From: Azospirillum brasilense
GTDB lineage: Bacteria > Pseudomonadota > Alphaproteobacteria > Azospirillales > Azospirillaceae
Assembly (NCBI RefSeq): GCF_022023855.1
Contig: NZ_CP059449.1
Location: 1,536,501-1,600,500 of the forward strand
DNA length: 64,000 nt
Direction: 5' to 3'
The notes under the pieces are model-generated. The model searched no databases and was not told the DNA's origin. It saw only the letters and a program-made list of their open reading frames with translations. The first letter of the stretch is position 1. Each line of letters starts with the position of its first letter. Below are positions 8,647 through 16,149 of this stretch, piece by piece. The translations under genes were made by a program, and so were the position numbers.

Positions 8647-8676
8647 GGCCCGAAAACTTCGGGCCGTCTTTTCTTG
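8647..8676 (+). terminator. Rho-independent terminator after PQQ dehydrogenase
   Basis: A perfect 8-bp stem (GGCCCGAA / TTCGGGCC) with a 3-base loop is followed by GTCTTTTCTT, 40 bases after the dehydrogenase stop codon. Confidence 0.85.
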
Positions 8677-8834
8677 CGAACCGCTTGCAAGAGGATTTGG
8701 GCATGGATTTAAAACGGAATTGCCTACGATCGGCTGTTTTGGGGAATGCCCGTTCCCGTCCTTGCGCATTCTTGAACAGTCCGGCATGATCGCACCCGGA
8801 AACGCCCCGAAACGATGAGCGTGGGAACCACGCC

Positions 8835-9500
8835 ATGAGCCGAATTCTGATTGCGGACGATCATCCGCTGGTGCGCGACGCCCTGCGCAGCGCCGTCCTC
8901 TATTCCTGCCAAGCGCAGGAGATCCACGAGGCTGGTTGCCTGGACGAAACCATCTCCATCCTCGACTCCATGCACGGCGGCAAGGGGGAGCCGGACCTCG
9001 TCCTGCTCGACCTCAACATGCCGGGCATGAACGGTCTGACCGGGCTGATCGCCCTGCGCCGCCGCTTCCCCGCCATCCCCGTCGCCGTCGTCTCGGCGCA
9101 CGAGGACCGCAAGGTGATGCTGGAGGCGGTGCGCTGCGGCGCTGCGGGCTTCATCCCGAAATCGACGCCCCGGGACGCCATCGCCGGCGCTTTGCGCCAG
9201 ATCCTGGCCGGGGAGGTCTATCTGCCCGCCTCGGTCGAGGAGGGAGCTGCGGCGGAGGACGAGGAAACGGCGGAGATCGCCCGCCGCCTGTCGACCCTGA
9301 CCGCACAGCAGCTCCGCGTGCTGGAGATGCTGGGCACCGGCAAGCTGAACAAGGAAATCGCCTATGAGCTGAGCATCACGGAAACCACCGTGAAGGCCCA
9401 CGTCTCGGCGATCCTGCAAAAGCTGAAGGTCTACAGCCGCACCCAGGCCGTGGTCTTCGCCAACCGCCTGCAACTGGAGAAGGCCCGCTTCGGCATTTGA
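8835..9500 (+). CDS. LuxR/NarL-family response regulator
   Basis: A 221-residue two-domain regulator. The receiver domain (about 1-125) has the acidic pair (ADDH) and phospho-acceptor Asp59 in LLDLNMPG; the Lys is in IPKST. A LuxR-type helix-turn-helix (about 150-215: LTAQQLRVLEML, LNKEIAYELSITETTVKAHVSAILQKL) follows. Regulators of this type (ExaE, AgmR/ErbR, PedR) activate PQQ-dependent ethanol oxidation genes in pseudomonads. Its position straight after the dehydrogenase suggests it is the activator of this island and binder of the shared promoter boxes; no dedicated kinase gene is adjacent. Confidence 0.88.
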   Translation: MSRILIADDHPLVRDALRSAVLYSCQAQEIHEAGCLDETISILDSMHGGKGEPDLVLLDLNMPGMNGLTGLIALRRRFPAIPVAVVSAHEDRKVMLEAVRCGAAGFIPKSTPRDAIAGALRQILAGEVYLPASVEEGAAAEDEETAEIARRLSTLTAQQLRVLEMLGTGKLNKEIAYELSITETTVKAHVSAILQKLKVYSRTQAVVFANRLQLEKARFGI

Positions 9501-9514
9501 GTCGGCGGGCCTTT
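9480..9514 (+). terminator. Terminator-like hairpin at end of regulator gene
   Basis: AAGGCCCGC (9480-9488) pairs with GCGGGCCTT (9505-9513) across the stop codon of the regulator gene; only a short T run follows, so efficiency is uncertain. Confidence 0.5.
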
Positions 9515-9519
9515 ACCGT

Positions 9520-9954
9520 TCAGCGGTTCCGCATCCGCCGCGCGTCCGCGGCGGCGCGCGCCGCCTCCTGTCCCGGATCGCCCCGCCCGAAGCCGAGCGG
9601 CACCGGGCCGTCGAGCCAGCCAAAGCCGTCCAGGGCGTGGCCGTCGAACTCCGCCCAATCCGACCAGTCCTTGTCCTTGCTGCGCCGCTTCGCCTCCGCC
9701 TTGCGCGTGGCGCGCCGGGCCTCCAGGCCGGGGTCTCGCCGCCCGAGTTGTTCGTCGCGCGTCGTCCGTTCGATGATGACGATGGAGGAGGCGGTGGCTG
9801 AATCGCCGATGATCGCCAGATCGCGCGACCGGTCCGCGTGGTTGGGGCCGGGACCGTGCGAGTCGAGGATCACGATCTCCCCGGCGAGCGTCGCGCCGGA
9901 CAGGAGCGTCAGGCCGGCGCCCAGCAGCAATAGGGGCAGGAACAGGGTGCGCAT
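9520..9954 (-). CDS. Hypothetical exported protein
   Basis: A 144-residue protein from ATG 9954 (152 residues if ATG 9978 is used). It begins with a clear signal peptide (MRTLFLPLLLLGAGLTLLSGATLAG). The mature part has a short VILDSHGPGPN segment, a basic stretch (RRATRKAEAKRRSKDK) and a Trp/Gly-rich middle (DWSDWAEFDGHALDGFGWLDG). No family was recognised. It is convergent with the response regulator and lies before the second ABC transporter; nothing shows whether it belongs to the alcohol oxidation system. Confidence 0.55.
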   Translation of the reverse strand: MRTLFLPLLLLGAGLTLLSGATLAGEIVILDSHGPGPNHADRSRDLAIIGDSATASSIVIIERTTRDEQLGRRDPGLEARRATRKAEAKRRSKDKDWSDWAEFDGHALDGFGWLDGPVPLGFGRGDPGQEAARAAADARRMRNR

Positions 9955-10044
9955 CGTCGTCTCCGCCGGTGTCATCACAGCGGGACAGACTGCGCCGGGT
10001 GGACGGCGGCGGGTGTGAGCCGCTTCACAGTTTCGGCGAAAGAG

Positions 10045-10755
10045 TCAGGCGAGCAGCCGGAAGGCCGGTTCGGGCCGGGCCAGCAGGTCCGCCCGCACAC
10101 GCTCGACCAGCGCGTCGTCGCGCACGGCACGGGGCGTCTCCAGCGGCACCTCCGCCGCCACCCGCGTCGGGCCGGGGGCCATCACCAGGATGCGGTCGGC
10201 CAGCTGGATCGCCTCGCGCAGATTGTGGGTGACGAACAGCACGGTGGCCGGGGACCGCTCCAGCATCGTTGCGAGAAGGGCGCGCATCCGCTGCGCCGTC
10301 GGCTCGTCCAGCGAGACGAAGGGCTCGTCCATCAGCAGCAGGCCCGGCTCGACCGCGAAGGCGCGGGCCAGCGCCACCCGCCGCGCCATGCCGCCGGACA
10401 GGCGGCCCGGGTATTCGTCGGCCACCGCCTCCAGACCCATGGCGGCCAGCCAGCGCTCCGCGGTGCCGTCGCCGCGCCGCTCCTTGGGCAGCACCAGCGC
10501 CACGTTCTGCCGCACCGTGCGCCAGGGCAGCAGGCGGGGCGTCTGGAACACGCAGCCCAGCATCGGCTCCGGCCCGCCGAAGTCGAGCGTTCCGTCGAAA
10601 TCACGGTCCAGCCCGGCGGCGATGGTCAGCGCGGTGGTCTTGCCGCAGCCGGACGGGCCGACCAGCGCCAGGAACTCCCCCGGCGCGGCCGTCAGCGACA
10701 GGCCACGGATGACCTCCCGCCCGGCGAAGCGCTTGGAGCGGATATCAAGCCTCAG
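10045..10755 (-). CDS. ABC transporter ATP-binding protein, NitT/TauT type
   Basis: About 236 residues. Walker A is GPSGCGKTT, the signature is LSGGMARRVALARA and Walker B is LLLMDEPFVSLDE, with VTHN as H-loop. The start is unclear: no ATG or GTG lies at the homologous position, and the frame remains open through the upstream permease end, so a CTG at 10755 or a TTG upstream may be used; translation is probably coupled to the permease stop at 10745. The protein matches ATPases of nitrate, taurine and sulfonate importers. It is last in the operon binding protein - permease - ATPase. Confidence 0.8.
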   Translation of the reverse strand: MRLDIRSKRFAGREVIRGLSLTAAPGEFLALVGPSGCGKTTALTIAAGLDRDFDGTLDFGGPEPMLGCVFQTPRLLPWRTVRQNVALVLPKERRGDGTAERWLAAMGLEAVADEYPGRLSGGMARRVALARAFAVEPGLLLMDEPFVSLDEPTAQRMRALLATMLERSPATVLFVTHNLREAIQLADRILVMAPGPTRVAAEVPLETPRAVRDDALVERVRADLLARPEPAFRLLA

Positions 10756-11503
10756 CGCGCACCGGCCGCCACCGGGTGAGCCGGTGCTCGACGGGTTGCA
10801 GGACGCAGAGTTCAAGGAGTTGGACGACGGCCACGAAGGCGACGGTGTACGCAAGAATGCCGGCCACATCGAACATCTGGAAGTAAAGGTGGATCTGGAA
10901 TCCCACCCCGTCGCTGCGGCCCAGAAGCTCGACCACCAGCACGATCTTCCAGATCAGCGCAAGGCCGGACCGCGCCGCCGCGGCGAAGTAGGGGGTGAGT
11001 TGGGGCAGCAGCACATGGCGCAGCACGTCGGACCGCGCCATGCGGAAGGTCCGCGCCATCTCGACATACTGCTCGTCGATGGCGCGCGTTCCCTCGCGCA
11101 GGACGACCACGACGTTGGGGATCTTGTTGACGGCGACCGCGCCGACCGCCGCCGCCTCGGTCAGGCCGAACCAGACATAGGCGAGCACGATCACGACCAG
11201 CGCCGGGATGTTCAGGAACACGGTCAGCCACAGCCCGAACAGCCGGTCCGCCGTGGCCGAGCGGCCGAGCAGGATGCCCAGCGCCGAGCCGATGGACATG
11301 GCGATGGCGAAGGCCGCGGCCATGCGCGCCAGCGTGATCCCCAGGTGATGGAACAGCGCGCCGTCCGCCGCCTCGCGGACCAGCACGAACAGCACGGCGG
11401 CGGGGCCGGGCAGGCTGCGGCTTGCCGCCAGCTCCGCGGCGACGGCCCACAGCCCGACCAGCAGAGCCAGCGACAGGACCGGGGCCAGCCGCCGCCACCG
11501 CAT
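10745..11503 (-). CDS. ABC transporter permease, NitT/TauT type
   Basis: A 252-residue inner-membrane protein starting at ATG 11503, overlapping the binding-protein stop (ATGA). About six hydrophobic segments are visible, and the cytoplasmic EAA-type loop appears as EQYVEMARTFRMARSDVLRHVLLPQLTPY. This is the standard permease of nitrate/taurine/sulfonate-like importers. It is coupled with the ATPase gene downstream. Substrate cannot be read from the sequence. Confidence 0.85.
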   Translation of the reverse strand: MRWRRLAPVLSLALLVGLWAVAAELAASRSLPGPAAVLFVLVREAADGALFHHLGITLARMAAAFAIAMSIGSALGILLGRSATADRLFGLWLTVFLNIPALVVIVLAYVWFGLTEAAAVGAVAVNKIPNVVVVLREGTRAIDEQYVEMARTFRMARSDVLRHVLLPQLTPYFAAAARSGLALIWKIVLVVELLGRSDGVGFQIHLYFQMFDVAGILAYTVAFVAVVQLLELCVLQPVEHRLTRWRPVRAEA

Positions 11504-12489
11504 CAGAAGCGGACCCCCGGCCAGAAGGTGCCATTCGGCAGGGCCATGGCGTTGCCCACCAGCTCCCGCCCGCCGAGCTTGGCCATCAGCCCGTAGAGCT
11601 TGGCGGCGGCCTCCCGCTCCTCCTCCGTCCAGCGCTGCGGGATGCCGGCGCGGAACTGGTCGCGCAGCGCCGCCCAGGTGGCCTCGTCCTCCGCCTTCAT
11701 CAGCGGGCGCAGCCGGTCCCATTCTGCGTCCGATTGAGCCATGATCGCCTTGGCCTTGCGCGAGGCGGCGACGAAGGCGTCGAGCGCCGCCGGGTTGGTC
11801 CTGGCCCAGCCCTCATGGAAGACGAAGCCGACCGCCGGCACGCTGGCCGACAGGCCGAGATCCCGCATCATCCCGTCCACCCCAATGACCGTCCGCATCC
11901 CCGCCGCCTGGAGACGGGCGGCGTAGGGCCAGAAATTCAGCACCGCGTCCAGTTCCCCCGTCGTGGCCTTCTGGTTGAGCAGGGGAGGGGCGGCGAAGAC
12001 CGGCGTCGCCGCGGCGTCGAGGTCGAGCGCGTAGCGGTCGCGGGCCAGCGCCTTCAGCAGCAGCCAGCTCTTGTCGATGGGGGTTCCGGCGACGCCGATG
12101 CGCTTGCCCTTCAGGTCGGCGACGGAGGCGATGGGCGAGGCCGCCGGCACCATCAGCGCGCCGACCGCCGCGGAATGAGGGATGAAGGTCAGGTCGGCCC
12201 CCGTCGCGCGCTGGCGGGCCACCCACAGCCAGTCGCTGGCGATCATGTCCACCGCGCCGCCCTGCAGGGCGATCTGGGCGGCTTGACCGCTCGCCAGCTC
12301 CATCAGCTTCAGCTCGAAGCCGGCGGCCTCGTCCAGCCGGTGGTGGCGGATGACGTCCAGCTCCCAGCTGACCGTGCCGAACTTCAGCACCCCGATGGTC
12401 ACCGCGGGCCGGTCCGCCGCACGCGCCACGGTGGCGACGCAGACCAGTGCCAGGAGCAGAAACAGCCGGACGAGGGGCATCAGGCGCAT
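11503..12489 (-). CDS. ABC transporter substrate-binding protein, NitT/TauT type
   Basis: A 328-residue exported protein with a signal peptide (about residues 1-25, cleavage after ARA). The NMT1/SsuA-like fold is visible (VTIGVLKFGTVSWELDVIRHHRLDE, ALQGGAVDMIASDWLWVARQRA, DLKGKRIGVAGTPIDKSWLLLKAL). It opens a three-gene importer operon inside the PQQ island, between the dehydrogenase regulator and the CxxxCW protein gene. Such receptors often accompany PQQ alcohol oxidation clusters, so a role in supplying a cofactor, metal complex or substrate is plausible but unproven. Confidence 0.82.
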   Translation of the reverse strand: MRLMPLVRLFLLLALVCVATVARAADRPAVTIGVLKFGTVSWELDVIRHHRLDEAAGFELKLMELASGQAAQIALQGGAVDMIASDWLWVARQRATGADLTFIPHSAAVGALMVPAASPIASVADLKGKRIGVAGTPIDKSWLLLKALARDRYALDLDAAATPVFAAPPLLNQKATTGELDAVLNFWPYAARLQAAGMRTVIGVDGMMRDLGLSASVPAVGFVFHEGWARTNPAALDAFVAASRKAKAIMAQSDAEWDRLRPLMKAEDEATWAALRDQFRAGIPQRWTEEEREAAAKLYGLMAKLGGRELVGNAMALPNGTFWPGVRF

Positions 12490-12608
12490 GGCTCCGCCCC
12501 TGCGTCAAAAATTGCATTTGTATGGGTAGTGTGCCGCGCCATGGTTGTGCGGCGGACCGGGCGGCGGATCGGCCACCGCCCGCGTCCCATCACAAGGAGG
12601 CGTCGAGG

Positions 12609-12683
12609 ATGGAAAAGATCCTCACTCTCCTGATCCTGCTGGTTCGGTTGATCAAGGACATCCTTGATCTCCTGAACCGCTAA
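12609..12683 (+). CDS. Small amphipathic peptide, TisB-like (copy 1)
   Basis: A 24-residue ORF, MEKILTLLILLVRLIKDILDLLNR, preceded by AAGGAGG (about 9 bases before ATG) plus a GAGG nearer. It would form one amphipathic hydrophobic helix with charged residues on one face, like the type I toxin TisB. A paralogue of 25 residues is on the minus strand at 43109-43186 with matching start context, hairpin and tail. Conservation in two unlinked places makes a real gene likely. Toxicity, and any antisense RNA, are inference. Confidence 0.6.
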   Translation: MEKILTLLILLVRLIKDILDLLNR

Positions 12684-12693
12684 GGATCGGGCC

Positions 12694-12725
12694 GGGAGGC
12701 AGGGGTCTAGCCACCCCTGTCTCCC
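12694..12725 (+). other. Conserved 3' hairpin of small-peptide locus
   Basis: GGGAGGCAGGGG pairs with CCCCTGTCTCCC around an 8-base loop, 10 bases after the peptide stop codon. The same hairpin with different bases (GGGAGGCGGGG / CCCCTGCCTCCC) follows copy 2, and both are followed by AGCCTGATGATG. There is no T run, so it may be an mRNA stability or antisense-pairing element instead of a terminator. Confidence 0.6.
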
Positions 12726-12930
12726 TAGCCTGATGATGATGCGTCCTGCGGTCGTTTGCAAGGCAGGCCTCTGCGGTGCGGTGGCGCAGCGGAACGCGGG
12801 AATCCCACGATGGCGAACGCTGAGCTTAGGCCCCGCCCGCCGGTCCCCGGTATTCGACTATCGGGCAACTTGACCCTGTCGGGCACGGGGGGATTTCGTG
12901 GATGCCACAGAACAATGGGGGAGGGATGTG

Positions 12931-13488
12931 GTGCGCGCACGTTGGTTGAGCGCCGCCGGACTGGCGCTGCTGCTGGCCGGGCCGGCGGGAGGCGCCGCAG
13001 CGGACGCGGTTCCGGTGCCCGACGGCTACCGGATGACCGAATACCGGTCGCCGACCCCGGCGTCGCTGCCCGGGGCGGAGACGGTGAACACGGCGCAGGC
13101 CCGCGCGCTGGTGGAGTCGGGTGCCGCTCTTCCCATCAACGTGATGAAGCTGGATCGCAGCACGCTGCCCGGCGGTCCCTGGCTGGTTCCAAAGCCCTTT
13201 CCGCAGATCCCCGGCAGCGTCTGGCTTCCCAACGTCGGGCTTGGAACTCTGACGCCGGAGTTGGACGGTTATTTCCGGTCCAGCCTGGAGCGGCTGACCG
13301 GCGGCGACCGCGGGCGCGGCCTGCTGTTTTACTGTCTGGCGGATTGCTGGATGTCGTGGAACGCGGGCAAGCGAGCCCTGGAGATGGGCTACCGCCGCGT
13401 CCTCTGGTACCGCGACGGGGCGGACGGCTGGGCCGAGGCGGGCCTGCCGACCGAGGAGGGAAAGCCGGTTCCGGTCGCCGCACCGTAA
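12931..13488 (+). CDS. PQQ-catabolism-associated CxxxCW motif protein (rhodanese-like)
   Basis: A 185-residue exported protein. GTG 12931 is preferred because GGGGGAGGG lies just upstream; an in-frame ATG at 12898 lacks such a site. The signal peptide covers about residues 1-25. The C-terminal half is rhodanese-like with FYCLADCWMSWNAGKRA; Cys135, Cys139 and Trp140 form the family motif. The family is found only with PQQ-dependent alcohol catabolism clusters. The reaction is unknown; a periplasmic sulfur or redox role with the SoxYZ-like carrier can be proposed. Confidence 0.83.
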   Translation: MRARWLSAAGLALLLAGPAGGAAADAVPVPDGYRMTEYRSPTPASLPGAETVNTAQARALVESGAALPINVMKLDRSTLPGGPWLVPKPFPQIPGSVWLPNVGLGTLTPELDGYFRSSLERLTGGDRGRGLLFYCLADCWMSWNAGKRALEMGYRRVLWYRDGADGWAEAGLPTEEGKPVPVAAP

Positions 13489-13503
13489 CCGGCTTTTCGA
13501 TGC

Positions 13504-13896
13504 TTACTGCTTCAGCGACTTCAGGAAGGCGATCAGGTAGTCCTGCTCCGCCGGGTCGGTGATGGCGACGTGGCGCATGCGGGTGCCGGGGACGAAATTG
13601 TCGTTGCCGGCGATCCAGTGGCGCAGGTTGTCCTCGGTCCAGGTGATGTTGGACGTCTTCAGCGCGTTGGAATAGTCGAAGCGCGGGATCGAGCCGGCCT
13701 TGCGCCCGACGACGTTGTACAGGCTCGGGCCGAAGGCGTTCTTGCTGGAATCCAGCGAGTGGCAGGCCGCGCACTGATGGAAGATCTGCTTGCCGGCGGC
13801 CTCCTCGGCCGTCTTGGGCTGCGGCCCGCTTTCGGCGTTGGCCGTGCCGGCGGCAAGCAGAAGGGCGGCGGCGATGACGAATCTGGAAACGGTCAT
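13504..13896 (-). CDS. Class I cytochrome c (cytochrome c2-like)
   Basis: A 130-residue periplasmic cytochrome. ATG 13896 gives a signal peptide (about residues 1-21, cleavage after ANA). The haem motif is CAACH at 42-46, GPSLYNVVGRKAG is the typical loop of mitochondrial-type cytochrome c, and Met107 in PGTRMRH is the likely sixth ligand. It faces the CxxxCW gene across only 15 bases. Its promoter holds a 13-base match to the box before the cytochrome c-550 gene, which ties it to the alcohol oxidation regulon, probably as a second electron carrier. Confidence 0.88.
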   Translation of the reverse strand: MTVSRFVIAAALLLAAGTANAESGPQPKTAEEAAGKQIFHQCAACHSLDSSKNAFGPSLYNVVGRKAGSIPRFDYSNALKTSNITWTEDNLRHWIAGNDNFVPGTRMRHVAITDPAEQDYLIAFLKSLKQ

Positions 13897-13984
13897 GTGA
13901 GATGGCTCCCCAGCCAAAACTCCGCGGCGCCGGTCGCGGCGGCGGTCGATGCTGCGCATTTTAAGTGGCTGGGGCGGGCCGCCG

Positions 13985-14000
13985 AATTGGACTTTGGAAC
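13985..14000 (-). promoter_or_regulatory. Candidate activator box before cytochrome c gene
   Basis: On the minus strand the sequence is GTTCCAAAGTCCAATT, with 13 consecutive bases identical to the box at 3301-3316. A CTTAAAAT sequence lies about 36 bases downstream, where a -10 element is expected. The start codon at 13896 is about 90 bases from the box. Confidence 0.55.
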
Positions 14001-14042
14001 AAGCCCGCATACGCAATGAGGTTTTGGGGCGGTCCTGTTGCT

Positions 14043-14438
14043 TCACGCCCCGTACTGTTCGTCGGAGACCTTTTCCATCCAGTCCACGGTCTTGCCGTCC
14101 AACTGCTCCTGGATGGCGATGTGGGTCATGAACATGGTCGGCGATGCGCCGTGCCAGTGCTTCTCGCCGGGCGGGAACCAGACGACGTCGCCGGGGCGGA
14201 TCTCCTCGATGGGGCCGCCCTCGCGCTGGACCCGGCCGAAGCCGGCGGTGACGATCAGGGTCTGCCCCAGGGGATGGGTGTGCCACGCCGTGCGGGCGCC
14301 GGGTTCGAAGGTGACGTTGGCCGCCGCGGTGCGGGCCGGGGCTTCGGTCTGAACGAGGGGGTCGATGCGGACCGTGCCGGTGAACCAGTCGGCCGGTCCG
14401 GTGACGGATGGCTGAGCGCCAACCCGAGTGATCTCCAT
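14043..14438 (-). CDS. Small cupin, resembling Mn-dependent hydroxynitrile lyase
   Basis: A 131-residue single-domain cupin from ATG 14438; the frame extends further upstream only through the tRNA gene. It looks very similar, from memory, to the bacterial cupin hydroxynitrile lyase of Granulicella tundricola, including the start (MEI-RVG) and the end (VDWME-V-DEQY). The metal ligands fall at the same numbers: His53, His55, Gln59 (WHTHPLGQT) and His94 (GEKHWHG). Such enzymes cleave or form cyanohydrins in vitro, but their natural role is unknown; some relatives are called carboxymuconolactone decarboxylase-like cupins. The fold is certain, the reaction is not. Confidence 0.8.
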   Translation of the reverse strand: MEITRVGAQPSVTGPADWFTGTVRIDPLVQTEAPARTAAANVTFEPGARTAWHTHPLGQTLIVTAGFGRVQREGGPIEEIRPGDVVWFPPGEKHWHGASPTMFMTHIAIQEQLDGKTVDWMEKVSDEQYGA

Positions 14439-14549
14439 GGTCGCGAATCCTCCGCTGTGGTCCCCAAGGCCGGGGCTGCGTGACGGAAACAAGCGGGGAG
14501 GGCGGATGTGGCCTTGCGGCGGTCCGTGGAGCAGGCACAGGAGGGAAGG

Positions 14550-14636
14550 TGGTGCGGGCGGTCGGACTCGAACCGACATATCCGTGAGGACGGCGGATTT
14601 TGAGTCCGCTGCGTCTACCAATTCCGCCACGCCCGC
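14550..14636 (-). tRNA. tRNA-Leu (anticodon CAA)
   Basis: The minus strand reads GCGGGCGTGGCGGAATTGG at the 5' end, with an acceptor stem closing as CGCCCGC followed by an encoded ACCA. The anticodon stem GCGGA/TCCGC encloses loop CTCAAAA, giving anticodon CAA. A long variable arm and the TTCGAGTC T-loop fit class II tRNA-Leu. Total length is 87 bases including CCA. Confidence 0.95.
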
Positions 14637-14773
14637 ACGGTGCCTGCCGGACCCGGCGCTCGCGGCGACCGGTGCCCGCTATATAGAGGGGAAATCGCCC
14701 TGGGACAAAGTGTTTTGTGCGGATGCGTCGGCGTGTCTGGCCTAAGCCTGTGGGGCGCGCTAATCTCACCCGC

Positions 14774-15301
14774 ATGATGAACCGCCTCCCGATCGACGAT
14801 CCGCGCTACACCGCCGGGCTTCTGGCCATCGCCAGTGCCGGCGTGCTGGCCGCCGCGCTGTTTTTCCAGTTCGTGCTGGGCTACCAGCCCTGCGTGCTGT
14901 GCCTGTGGCAGCGCGTGCCCTACGGTGCGGTGATGGCCTTCGGCATCGTCACCCTGCTGTTCCGCCAATGGCGCGGGCTGGGCGACGCGCTGCTGGTGGC
15001 GAGCGGGCTGGCCCTGCTGGCCGGTGCGGGGATCGCCGCCTATCATGTGGGGGTGGAGCAGCATTGGTGGGCCGGCACCTCGGCCTGCGGCGCCGGCGGG
15101 CGCGCGCCCCAGACTCTGGAGGAATTGCGCGCCCAGGTGCTCGCCGCCCCGGTCACCCGCTGCGACGAAGTGGCGTGGTCGCTGTTCGGGATTTCGATGG
15201 CGGGCTACAACGTCGTGATTTCGCTGGCGCTGTCCGCCTTCGCCTTCGCGGCGGCCCGCGCCGCCTACATCCGGACCTCGGTTTCCAGGACCTTCGCATG
15301 A
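14774..15301 (+). CDS. dsbB: Disulfide bond formation protein B
   Basis: A 175-residue inner-membrane protein with four hydrophobic segments. The first periplasmic redox pair is CVLC (Cys40, Cys43) just before the second membrane helix, and a second pair is Cys105 and Cys130, as in DsbB, which reoxidises DsbA and passes electrons to ubiquinone. ATG 14774 is followed at once by another ATG at 14777; an upstream in-frame start at 14717 adds a basic stretch and is less likely. The stop overlaps the start of coq7 (ATGA), so the two genes are coupled. Confidence 0.9.
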   Translation: MMNRLPIDDPRYTAGLLAIASAGVLAAALFFQFVLGYQPCVLCLWQRVPYGAVMAFGIVTLLFRQWRGLGDALLVASGLALLAGAGIAAYHVGVEQHWWAGTSACGAGGRAPQTLEELRAQVLAAPVTRCDEVAWSLFGISMAGYNVVISLALSAFAFAAARAAYIRTSVSRTFA

Positions 15302-15918
15302 CCCCGCTCGACACCGCTGCCGCTGTTCCGTCCGCCGCTGCCCCGTCCACCGGCGAGTCTCCCGCCCCCCGGCCCCGTCCGCGCGGGCGCTTGCCCGGCG
15401 ACCCGACTCCGGAGCAGCGGCTGGCGCGGATCGTGCGCGTGGACCATGCTGGCGAGTATGGGGCCAAGCGCATCTACGAAGGCCAGCTCTCCGTCATGGG
15501 CCGGGGCCGGCACGCCAAGACCCTGCGCCACATGGCCGACCAGGAGCTGGAGCATCTCCAGTATTTCGAGAAGCAGCTCGTCGCCCGTCAGGTGCGCCCG
15601 ACCGTGCTGCAGCCGCTGTGGCACGTGGCCGGTTTCCTGCTGGGCGCCGGGACCGCGGTGATGGGCGAGCGGGCGGCCATGGCCTGCACCGTCGCCGTTG
15701 AGCAGGTCATCGACGGCCATTACGAGGCGCAGTTGAAGCACCTCGGCCCGGAGGAGAAGGAGTTGAAGACCTCCATCCTCAAATTCCAGGCGGAGGAGGT
15801 GGAGCACCGCGACATCGGCCTGCTCAACGGCGCGGAGCAGGCCCCGGCCTATCCGGTGCTGTCCGCCGCCATCAAGGCCGGCACCAAGGCGGTCATCTGG
15901 GTGGCAGAACGGGTATGA
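15298..15918 (+). CDS. coq7: 3-demethoxyubiquinol 3-hydroxylase Coq7
   Basis: A 206-residue di-iron hydroxylase of ubiquinone synthesis. After a Pro/Ala-rich N-terminal stretch (about 1-35) the two repeats of the Coq7 four-helix bundle appear: RVDHAGEYGAKRIYEGQ and DQELEHLQYFE in the first half, and EQVIDGHYEAQL and EEVEHRDIGL in the second, providing the Glu/His iron ligands. It hydroxylates 2-octaprenyl-3-methyl-6-methoxybenzoquinol. Overlap with dsbB is interesting because DsbB itself needs ubiquinone. Confidence 0.92.
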   Translation: MTPLDTAAAVPSAAAPSTGESPAPRPRPRGRLPGDPTPEQRLARIVRVDHAGEYGAKRIYEGQLSVMGRGRHAKTLRHMADQELEHLQYFEKQLVARQVRPTVLQPLWHVAGFLLGAGTAVMGERAAMACTVAVEQVIDGHYEAQLKHLGPEEKELKTSILKFQAEEVEHRDIGLLNGAEQAPAYPVLSAAIKAGTKAVIWVAERV

Positions 15919-15954
15919 CGGGCGCGGGTGTGACCGGGGGCGGGTGGAGCGGAC

Positions 15955-16107
15955 TCAGGCGGCCTTATCGTCCACTCCCGTTTCCGCCGGAATGGGGGAC
16001 GGGGCGGGCGGAGTCCCGTAGATCTCGTCCTCGCTCCGCCCGCAGCCTTCGCAATAGCCATCCTCGCCGATGATGCAGATGCCCACGCAGGGGTTCTCGT
16101 CGTCCAT
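15955..16107 (-). CDS. DUF1289 family small protein
   Basis: A 50-residue protein from ATG 16107, ending in VDDKAA. It carries the four Cys of the DUF1289 family (CVGIC near residue 7 and CEGCGRSEDEI near residue 20), a pattern suggesting a metal or iron-sulfur site. It is convergent with coq7. Function is unknown. This gene is easily missed because of its length. Confidence 0.75.
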   Translation of the reverse strand: MDDENPCVGICIIGEDGYCEGCGRSEDEIYGTPPAPSPIPAETGVDDKAA

Positions 16108-16149
16108 ACCCAAATCTTTCCCGGTCCAGCCTTTCCGATCGCGGCGTTT

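Noticed and set aside
6124..8787. Very long minus-strand open frame opposite the PQQ dehydrogenase
   Set aside because: It is an antisense frame produced by G/C-rich third positions; its translation is rich in Arg/Gly/Val/Asp with no domain, while the plus strand encodes a clear enzyme.
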